This document shows, piece after piece, positions 1-5,687 of a stretch of DNA of 20,597 nt. Below the pieces are notes generated by a model. That model was not told the origin of the DNA and did no database searches. It saw only the letters and a list, made by a program, of their open reading frames with translations. The number at the start of each line of letters is the position of its first letter. Within the stretch, counting starts at the first letter, position 1. The stretch covers positions 1 to 20,597 of IMG/VR virus record IMGVR_UViG_3300000101_000022, one strand, 5' to 3'. Source of the stretch: a virus. Position numbers and translations under genes: made by a program.

Positions 1-110
1 AGCCCAATTTGTTTGGTGGCTTCCTACCTCTGGGTAGTCGATCAATATGTACGTGTGCTTCTATACGAGAGCTTTTTCCACAGCGGTATTTCTAATCTGG
101 CCCGCTAACC
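1..110. other. Window edge with no supported gene
   Basis: This stretch lies downstream of the GIY-YIG-like gene on the minus strand. I see no tRNA-like fold, no convincing terminator hairpin and no reading frame with a good start and ribosome binding site. A minus-strand frame open from a TTG at 45 to the edge (LIDYPEVGSHQTNWA) looks protein-like. It has no Shine-Dalgarno sequence and a TAG lies six codons before the TTG, so it is only a possible start of the next leftward gene. Confidence 0.3.
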
Positions 111-560
111 TTATGTGTTGGAATGTTTTGCCTGTATGTGTTGTTCTAGCAATGCCTGTTTAAGTTTGTCCGATCCGCCTACTCTAACATTAATGATACC
201 ATTATAGTAGTCATCTGTTTCAAGTACTCGCCTATCAAACTGCTCTCGTGCCTCTATGTAGGACATTTCGCCCCTACCTTTACATAGGTATAATATTTCT
301 CTTGTAAACTTTTCTTCGCCTAGTTCTGCAACATCTGCGTTTAGTCTATCACTGGATCCCCAGTAAGTACGCCAATCGCTTTCTTTAGTGCCGCGTCTTT
401 TGTTTTTCTTGCCTTTTAGTGGTGGCTTAGTAGTTTTAAATTTTGCTAGTTTTTTGCCTATGTATTTTTGCCCAGTGATCGTATTAGTAATGAGATAAAC
501 AAAACCTTCGTATTCGTCCGGTATGTTTTCTACCTCTTTGCCTTGATAAGTCCACTTCAT
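111..560 (-). CDS. GIY-YIG-like nuclease domain protein
   Basis: A 149-residue protein resembling small GIY-YIG nucleases common in T4-like phages. The two beta-strand signatures are degenerate: VYLITN at 21-26 stands for GIY and KYIGKK at 32-37 for YIG. Downstream come SDWRTYWGSS (61-70), REIL (87-90), a possible metal-binding Glu at E103, and YYNGIINVRVGG (118-129) with the usual late Asn. A lysine-rich stretch (about 36-58) follows the YIG strand. No separate C-terminal DNA-binding module of the kind carried by homing endonucleases is visible, so it may process DNA ends or branches rather than home. It is the last gene of the leftward operon, 11 bases after the small gene, with only a weak ribosome binding site. 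The fold is fairly likely; activity and role are inferred. Confidence 0.7.
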   Translation of the reverse strand: MKWTYQGKEVENIPDEYEGFVYLITNTITGQKYIGKKLAKFKTTKPPLKGKKNKRRGTKESDWRTYWGSSDRLNADVAELGEEKFTREILYLCKGRGEMSYIEAREQFDRRVLETDDYYNGIINVRVGGSDKLKQALLEQHIQAKHSNT

Positions 561-571
561 AGTGATACTTA

Positions 572-781
572 TTACTTGCCTTGTTTTTCTGCCTGTTTCT
601 TGGTTTGATACGTGTCGTGTATCTCGTCCATTCTTGTTTTTGCAAGACTTCTAATTTCTCTTAACCAGCGTCTGCTACTAGCATGAGTTCTGTGTGATTT
701 ACGAGCCTCGTAAGCCTCGTTAGATTTAAAGTACTCCATGTAAGCCTTAGTTAACTTGTCATGTGTATCGTCGTCTATCAT
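572..781 (-). CDS. Small basic helical protein, function unknown
   Basis: A 69-residue protein I cannot assign to a function. It is highly charged and predicted mostly helical, with an acidic N-terminus (MIDDD) followed by Arg/Lys-rich segments (EARKSHR near 25-31, RRWLREIR at about 37-44) and a KKQAEKQGK tail. It has no membrane segment and no cysteine. The start overlaps the stop of gp46 as ATGA (778-781), so its translation is probably coupled to gp46. Similar short basic proteins sit beside gp46 in other T4-like phages. A nucleic-acid-binding or recombination accessory role is possible but unsupported by any motif. Confidence 0.7.
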   Translation of the reverse strand: MIDDDTHDKLTKAYMEYFKSNEAYEARKSHRTHASSRRWLREIRSLAKTRMDEIHDTYQTKKQAEKQGK

Positions 782-2547
782 TCCACTACTTCTACATCAT
801 TTTCATAACTTGTAAAACCGTTCTCTTTAACAACTTTTAGTATTGTGTTTACTCGACCTACAAGTTCGTCTTTGTGACTAATTAAATAAATGTTCTTTTC
901 ACGTTCACGTGCCATTTTCTTCAGCACACTTAATGAACTTTCTACACCTGCTGTATCCATACCACTATCAATTAACTCGTCTATAAACAACAAGTTAATG
1001 TTCTGATACAAACTTTCCCAAACATCTCTAAATGCAAACGACAAACCTAATATAAGTCTGTTACGTTCGCCTCTTGACAAGTTATCAAAGTCTAAGTCTT
1101 GACCAAGTTGTGTAATTTCAACAACTAAGTCGTTTTGGAATACAACTTGATGTGGCAATCCTAATCTATCAAGATAGTATGTAAGTCTATTATTAAGATA
1201 CATTAGGTTTTGTTCGATAATCTTTTTACGTATAAAACTGTCTTTGTTTGTCAACAGTTTTAACATAAAGTCTTGATGTTCTTTGTATGTTGTAAGTTCG
1301 TTTACAGGCGTCCAATCAATTTCTTGTATTGCACTTTCATTAAGTTCATTAATTTGTGCTTCATACGGATCTTGTTCATCTTTCTTAGACTCGTATGCCT
1401 GCTTTAGACTGTCAACATTTTGTCTATGTTCATATGCTTCTTTAGCAGTATCATAAAACACACTAGGTTTACCATTAATATCACCAATGTCTTTTAAGCC
1501 TTTTGTAACCTCTAAAAGTTTACCACTTATTTCTGTTTGATATGCTAGTGCATCCTCAAGTTCTTTTTTCTTACGTTCTGCAATTTCTGCTTTTTTATCT
1601 GCATGTAAATCTTGACCACAGGTATAACATTTAGCATCTTCTAAATCTGCAATATCCTTAGTCAACTTATCAGCACTTTTATCAGCACGTTGTAGTGCCG
1701 GCTCTAATGTACTAAGCTCTTTCTTAAGGGCTAAAATAGCATTATTATGTTCATTCCAATTAGACAGTTTTTCATGCGATTCTAATTCAACCTCAATGTC
1801 TAAATGTTCTAATTCGTTAATAGCTTCTTTTAGTTTTATTGTATCAGTAGTGCGTTTTGAAAGCCATGCTTTTTGATTGCTTTGCAAACTTGCAATAGTT
1901 GACTCAATTTTACTGTTAGCAGTTTGCGTTGCTTCAATTTTTAGCGTTTCTTGTGTAATTGCATCTTTAGTATTACGAACTTGTTCTTTTAAATTGTCTG
2001 CTTTTTCACTAAGAATAGTAATACCAAGTAATTGTTCAATAATAGCACGTTGATCGTTAACTCGCATACTTAAAAACGGCTCAGAATATGTGTTTAATGC
2101 AACAATATGCTTAAACATATCGTGACTCATACCTAATAAATCGTTCAAATATTCCTGTGTTTTACGACTATCACCTTGCGATTCGTCATCTATTTGTTCT
2201 TCATTATTAATAAAAAACTTAAAAAATGTCGGAGATCTTCCACGTTCTATTTTATACTGTATATTGTCCTTTTCAAAATCAAGCGAAACAACCATACCTT
2301 TGCTATTAGTCTTATTAATAAGGTTGTTACGTTTAATGTTTGTAAGTGCAGTACCATATAATGCATAACTTAGTGCATTAATAATTGTTGTTTTACCAGT
2401 ACCATTACGTGATCCACTATCGTCACCACCTTGATCTAAGTTTTCACCTAATACAAGTGTTAGTTTTGCTTTATTGAAATCTACAGCCTGGGTCTGATTG
2501 CCCACACTCATGAAGTTCTTTACGGTTAAATCTTTAATACGTATCAT
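778..2547 (-). CDS. 46: gp46, Rad50-like subunit of recombination endonuclease
   Basis: This is the SMC/Rad50-type ATPase that pairs with gp47 to resect DNA ends for recombination-dependent replication and to degrade DNA. It has 589 residues, against about 560 in T4. The order is complete: N-terminal nucleotide-binding half with Walker A ending RNGTGKT (K52), long charged coiled-coil arms (about 180-300 and 320-440), zinc hook CYTC (C307, C310) between them, then ABC signature LSRGER (490-495), Walker B LLFIDE (519-524) and H-loop ISHKDE (556-561). The Walker A loop carries about 11 extra residues (ENLDQGGDDSG) compared with T4. The start codon overlaps the gp47 stop as ATGA, and no strong Shine-Dalgarno is present, which suggests coupled translation. 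All catalytic motifs are intact. Confidence 0.97.
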   Translation of the reverse strand: MIRIKDLTVKNFMSVGNQTQAVDFNKAKLTLVLGENLDQGGDDSGSRNGTGKTTIINALSYALYGTALTNIKRNNLINKTNSKGMVVSLDFEKDNIQYKIERGRSPTFFKFFINNEEQIDDESQGDSRKTQEYLNDLLGMSHDMFKHIVALNTYSEPFLSMRVNDQRAIIEQLLGITILSEKADNLKEQVRNTKDAITQETLKIEATQTANSKIESTIASLQSNQKAWLSKRTTDTIKLKEAINELEHLDIEVELESHEKLSNWNEHNNAILALKKELSTLEPALQRADKSADKLTKDIADLEDAKCYTCGQDLHADKKAEIAERKKKELEDALAYQTEISGKLLEVTKGLKDIGDINGKPSVFYDTAKEAYEHRQNVDSLKQAYESKKDEQDPYEAQINELNESAIQEIDWTPVNELTTYKEHQDFMLKLLTNKDSFIRKKIIEQNLMYLNNRLTYYLDRLGLPHQVVFQNDLVVEITQLGQDLDFDNLSRGERNRLILGLSFAFRDVWESLYQNINLLFIDELIDSGMDTAGVESSLSVLKKMAREREKNIYLISHKDELVGRVNTILKVVKENGFTSYENDVEVVE

Positions 2548-3554
2548 AGGTCGTTATAAATGTCCATTAGCGTCTTCTTGTTGAAGTTGTTTGTGTCAAT
2601 TTCTGCGATTTCTTTAGATACAATTTCGTCAACTGTTTCAAATTGAGTAATATCTAAGTCTGTTGTAATTTCTTCTTCTTGTTTTTGCGGTATTAATGTA
2701 ATTTCTCTACAACCGTGTTGTGAGATATAGTTTTCTTTGATAAACTGTGCTTCTTCATAACTTACAGGTAAATCAAGTGTAACTCGCAAATACATTTTAG
2801 GCTTTATTATATCGCTATCTGGATCTAATAATTGCGAAAGTTTTACTGTACGATATTTAGGACAGTTCCACCAGTTAATGTATTCTGGCTCTTTGTCGTT
2901 TTCACGATCAAGTATCATCATACCACGTTCGTCATCCCATGCATCTGCATAGTTGTGCGGAAACGCATTACCGATGTAATGTATTTTACCCTGTACTTGA
3001 CGTTTATGGAAATGTCCACTAAACACATATTCTTGATGTTTAAAATGTTGCGGTTTTAGATCACCATGATCAGGCATTTTTACAAGTGCGTTCATATAAA
3101 AACTAGGAAGTTCAAAATGACCAAACATATACTTGGATTTTACCTTTTCAATCTTCTTCCATTCTTCGCCAACTAACCACGGAACTAATGTAACATCTTC
3201 TTCAGTGTACATTTCGTCAACTATAGTAATACCTGGAATATGCTTACCAAAAATAGTTGAACTTACGTCACGTTTGTCTTTGTAATACAAGTCGTGGTTA
3301 CCAACAAACATATAAAACTTTTCAAATGCCGCACCTAGTTTTTCTAGACTGCGAATAGTTGCATCCATAGTTGTAAGATTTAAACTGTTTCTATTGTGAT
3401 GCCAATCACCACAAAAGATGCCAGTTTCACAACCGTTTGCTTTTGCCTGTTCTATATACCAATCAACAAACTCTTCACAATCTTGATTGTGAAGCTTTGA
3501 ATTACTTTTTAAGCCGAAATGTATATCGGTAAAAACTGCCGCTTTTTTAAACAA
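2544..3554 (-). CDS. 47: gp47, Mre11-like nuclease subunit
   Basis: This is the metallophosphoesterase nuclease partner of gp46, 336 residues against about 339 in T4. The five phosphoesterase motifs are visible in order: DIH (10-12), GDWHHNR (49-55), GNHD (85-88), GHFE (145-148) and SGHFH (179-183). These supply the Asp, His and Asn ligands for two metal ions. The C-terminal part (about 230-336) should contact gp46. The start is TTG at 3554-3552, chosen because the phosphoesterase motif begins at once, no in-frame ATG lies between the upstream stop and it, and GGAG (3566-3563) sits 8 bases ahead. A sigma70-type promoter lies just upstream. With gp46 it forms the complex that feeds UvsX-type strand exchange in T4. 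Confidence 0.96.
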   Translation of the reverse strand: MFKKAAVFTDIHFGLKSNSKLHNQDCEEFVDWYIEQAKANGCETGIFCGDWHHNRNSLNLTTMDATIRSLEKLGAAFEKFYMFVGNHDLYYKDKRDVSSTIFGKHIPGITIVDEMYTEEDVTLVPWLVGEEWKKIEKVKSKYMFGHFELPSFYMNALVKMPDHGDLKPQHFKHQEYVFSGHFHKRQVQGKIHYIGNAFPHNYADAWDDERGMMILDRENDKEPEYINWWNCPKYRTVKLSQLLDPDSDIIKPKMYLRVTLDLPVSYEEAQFIKENYISQHGCREITLIPQKQEEEITTDLDITQFETVDEIVSKEIAEIDTNNFNKKTLMDIYNDL

Positions 3555-3581
3555 AATGAGATCTCCATAGTTGTACTAAAC

Positions 3582-3610
3582 ATAATACTATCTTTTGCAC
3601 TTAAGGTCAA
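3582..3610 (-). promoter_or_regulatory. Sigma70-type promoter for gp47-gp46 operon
   Basis: On the minus strand, TTGACC (3610-3605) and TATTAT (3587-3582) are separated by exactly 17 bases. Transcription would start near 3575, giving a leader of about 21 bases that contains the GGAG of gp47. The -35 box includes the TGA stop codon of gp55 (3609-3607), so the promoter is packed into the end of that gene. Each hexamer differs from consensus at one position. Confidence 0.8.
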
Positions 3611-4455
3611 CTGCTTTTGGCTGATTTAGCCGCATTAATTTTTGCTGTTTCACGCTTCATAGAAGCTTCCCATTCTGCGTTATGCTGTCTAGTATAACTT
3701 GGATTCATATCATTCATTTCTAAGATGTCGTCTCTGATGTTTTGATTGCGCTTTTCAAGGTTAATAACTCTGACAAACGAATTGGTAACGGCGGCTGTGT
3801 AATAAGCGAATGGATTGTTGGACTTTGATTCATCAAACTGTAGACCAATTTGTGCCAATTGTAAGATTGCCTGTCCTCGCATTTCATCGTTGTATGTATA
3901 TCCACGTACATTTCCTCTTGTTGCATAACGTTCACATAATTTAATCCACATACGAGCAAGTTCGTCTGTTGCTTTTGCATGTTTCATACTAAAATAACCA
4001 TTTTCCATACCGCCAACCCAATGACTTTTGCCAACTACTATAAGTTCTCCGTCTTCGTTGAACTTGTAATGCTGAAAGGGTGGAAAATTTAGTTTTACTT
4101 TTGTATCTGCTATTGTTTTAGGATTCTTTTTACGTCCGGGCTCTTCAGGTATATGGTCAAATGTCATAATTCTAAAAATTAAGTCTTCTTTCTCCATCTT
4201 TCTGTAGTCAATTTCGCATTGTGCTAGTTTAACTTTCTCACCAGCTAGTTTACGTGCTTCAAAATCTAGGTGTTGCAGTCTTTTTGCTTTGTTTCTTTTT
4301 GCTTCTGCAACAGTACGGATGTTTATTTTGTCTAAATCAGTTAGTATGATGTCGAACTGATTGAAATCAGGCTCCATAAAACTACAAAACTCTGATTTAG
4401 ACTTGTGAATCTGTTTTAGCATATCTTTGTTATTAAGATAATTTACTTTTCTCAT
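3607..4455 (-). CDS. 55: gp55, T4-type sigma factor for late transcription
   Basis: This is the minimal sigma factor that directs host RNA polymerase to TAAATA late promoters. It has 282 residues against 185 in T4. The N-terminal VNYLNNKDMLKQI (4-16) matches the T4 start (NYVNNKELLQAI). The core GYTYNDEMRGQAI...LQFDES...NPFAYYTAAVTNSFVR (185-229) matches the T4 region-2-like segment. Between them lies a long insertion (about 25-165) that is lysine-rich and ends in a KSHWVGGMENGYF stretch. I recall similar insertions in distant T4 relatives, so this is likely a family variant. The end (KINAAKSAKSS) lacks the hydrophobic clamp-binding tail of T4 gp55 (SLDFLYE). GGAG (4465-4462) sits 6 bases before ATG, under a consensus promoter. 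Confidence 0.92.
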   Translation of the reverse strand: MRKVNYLNNKDMLKQIHKSKSEFCSFMEPDFNQFDIILTDLDKINIRTVAEAKRNKAKRLQHLDFEARKLAGEKVKLAQCEIDYRKMEKEDLIFRIMTFDHIPEEPGRKKNPKTIADTKVKLNFPPFQHYKFNEDGELIVVGKSHWVGGMENGYFSMKHAKATDELARMWIKLCERYATRGNVRGYTYNDEMRGQAILQLAQIGLQFDESKSNNPFAYYTAAVTNSFVRVINLEKRNQNIRDDILEMNDMNPSYTRQHNAEWEASMKRETAKINAAKSAKSS

Positions 4456-4478
4456 ATATTTCTCCAGGTTATTACTCT

Positions 4479-4507
4479 ATTATAAACTACATACTTAATT
4501 TTGTCAA
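4479..4507 (-). promoter_or_regulatory. Perfect consensus sigma70 promoter for gp55
   Basis: On the minus strand, TTGACA (4507-4502) and TATAAT (4484-4479) are separated by exactly 17 bases, a full match to the bacterial sigma70 consensus. Transcription would start near 4472, leaving a leader of about 17 bases that holds the GGAG of gp55. It implies strong early transcription by unmodified host polymerase. Confidence 0.92.
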
Positions 4508-4514
4508 CTAAATA
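4507..4514 (+). promoter_or_regulatory. T4-type late promoter motif before the baseplate operon
   Basis: ACTAAATA on the plus strand resembles the T4 late promoter TATAAATA (6 of 8 bases). The following bases make TAAATACT, an 8-mer repeated exactly upstream of gp6 (11125-11132). Transcription would start about 4520, right at the GGAG (4521-4524) of the first baseplate gene, so the leader would be unusually short. It shares base 4507 with the -35 box of the divergent gp55 promoter. Confidence 0.65.
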
Positions 4515-4530
4515 CTTGTAGGAGATTGAA

Positions 4531-5382
4531 ATGAATTTAAAAAAGATAGTCCAATCCAATGTTAGCAACTTTCAAGAGTCTGTTGAAAATACTGTCAAGT
4601 CCACTGCAACTAATTTTGCAAACTCGGCACTCGAAAACGTATTAGGTGGCGGTGCCGCCGGTATTTTAAAAAGTCTTTTAAAAGGTCCTAGCTCGATACC
4701 ACCAACAGGTGAAAAAACACAGGCAACGGATGGCGCCAAGACTAACGACTGGCGTGTACGTTTAAGTATTCCTCCAAATATGGTTGACGGTAATGAAATG
4801 TTTAAACCTCTTATTGAGACCAATGGACTAGTATTTCCATATACTCCTACTATATTAGTACAGCATACGGCCAATTATGACGCAATGCATCCTACACATA
4901 GTAATTATCCTTTCCCTCAGTATCAGAACAGCCAAATTGAAGATATCGTAATTACAGGTGACTTTTTTGTAGAAAATGCTAAAGATGCGCAATATTGGGT
5001 AGCGATGACACACTTTTTACGTAGTGTAACAAAAATGGACTACGGTTTAGGACAGAATTCCGGTGCTCCGCCACCATTAATATTTTTAAATGGATACGGA
5101 GACTTTGTATTTCCAAATGTTCCGGTTGTTGTTAGAAACTTTACGTTTGATTTGCCTGCAGATGTTGACTACATCAAGACACAAGCAAGTGGTGAAATAT
5201 CAACAGGTCCAACTACTGGAGATCCAAAAGGTAAAGCAGGCTTTGTACCAACACAATCTCAAGTATCAATAACAGTTGCTCCTGTTTACTCAAGAGCAAA
5301 AACTTCACAGTTTAATTTAGACAAATTTGTAAAAGGTGACTACCTTGGCACTAATGGTAACAACGGCGGAGGGTTTATCTAA
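4531..5382 (+). CDS. Baseplate tail tube cap protein (gp48/gp54 type)
   Basis: A 283-residue structural protein in the place where marine T4-like phages carry the tail-tube cap annotated gp48. It joins the tail tube to the baseplate hub. An N-terminal helical stretch (about 1-50, Ala/Gly-rich at 38-45) is followed by a tube-like fold: NDWRVRLSIPP (72-82), YTPTILVQHTANYD (104-117), IEDIVITGDFFV (136-147), YWVAMTHFLRSVTKM (155-169) and NGYGDFVFPNVPVVV (187-201). The pattern of two beta sheets with a central helix fits the gp19/gp48/gp54 tube family, but direct similarity to T4 gp48 or gp54 is weak, so I leave out a symbol. GGAG lies 6 bases before ATG. The tail (NNGGGFI) encodes the ribosome binding site of the next gene, which overlaps by one base. 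Confidence 0.75.
   Translation: MNLKKIVQSNVSNFQESVENTVKSTATNFANSALENVLGGGAAGILKSLLKGPSSIPPTGEKTQATDGAKTNDWRVRLSIPPNMVDGNEMFKPLIETNGLVFPYTPTILVQHTANYDAMHPTHSNYPFPQYQNSQIEDIVITGDFFVENAKDAQYWVAMTHFLRSVTKMDYGLGQNSGAPPPLIFLNGYGDFVFPNVPVVVRNFTFDLPADVDYIKTQASGEISTGPTTGDPKGKAGFVPTQSQVSITVAPVYSRAKTSQFNLDKFVKGDYLGTNGNNGGGFI
5368..5373 (+). promoter_or_regulatory. Ribosome binding site for gp53 inside the preceding gene
   Basis: GGAGGG ends 8 bases before the gp53 ATG at 5382. It is formed by the two Gly codons in the GGF end of the upstream protein. Confidence 0.75.
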
Positions 5383-5684
5383 TGGCACGTTACAGTGAAA
5401 TGAGCCCTTGGGGTAAAACACGAGTAGTAAACAAAGACTATTTGAATGTATTAGAAATTAGACCGGTACCTAAGTCAGACGATGATGTATTATATGAAAT
5501 ACAGCCGCAGTTTACACATAGACCAGATCTATTAGCGTATTCTGTATACGGCAGTTCAAAATTATGGTGGGTGTTTGCACAAAGAAACATGGACGTACTA
5601 AAAGATCCAGTATATGATTTAGTTGCTGGTGCAAAAATTTACTTACCAAGAGCAGATTCATTACAAAAGTACTTAGGTTACTAG
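5382..5684 (+). CDS. 53: gp53, baseplate wedge subunit
   Basis: A 100-residue protein corresponding to the conserved part of the T4 baseplate wedge protein gp53 (196 residues in T4). The diagnostic block is EIQPQFTHRPDLLAYSVYGSS (39-59) followed by KLWWVFAQRNMD (60-71), DPVYDL (75-80) and AGAKIYLPR (82-90). This LysM-like ending is typical of the family. It is much shorter than T4 gp53, as in other marine T4-like phages, so only the core wedge-joining domain is kept. Its start overlaps the preceding stop as TAATG, with a strong internal ribosome binding site, suggesting reinitiation. It stops 3 bases before the next gene. In T4, gp53 joins neighbouring wedges around the hub. Confidence 0.88.
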   Translation: MARYSEMSPWGKTRVVNKDYLNVLEIRPVPKSDDDVLYEIQPQFTHRPDLLAYSVYGSSKLWWVFAQRNMDVLKDPVYDLVAGAKIYLPRADSLQKYLGY

Positions 5685-5687
5685 AGT

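Noticed and set aside
1-159. A minus-strand frame at 159-61 followed, after a TAG at 63-61, by a protein-like frame to the edge.
   Set aside because: The upstream part has no start codon and overlaps the end of the GIY-YIG-like gene; the downstream part has no ribosome binding site. It could be a new gene start, but the sequence is too short to decide.
2176-3059. Plus-strand open frames of 61 and 75 codons within gp46 and gp47.
   Set aside because: They are antisense to fully motif-supported genes and their translations are hydrophobic low-complexity shadows.
3950-4390. The gp55 insertion as an intein or homing insertion.
   Set aside because: No N-terminal Cys/Ser block, no terminal His-Asn followed by Cys/Ser/Thr, and no endonuclease motif are visible. 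It reads as a domain insertion.
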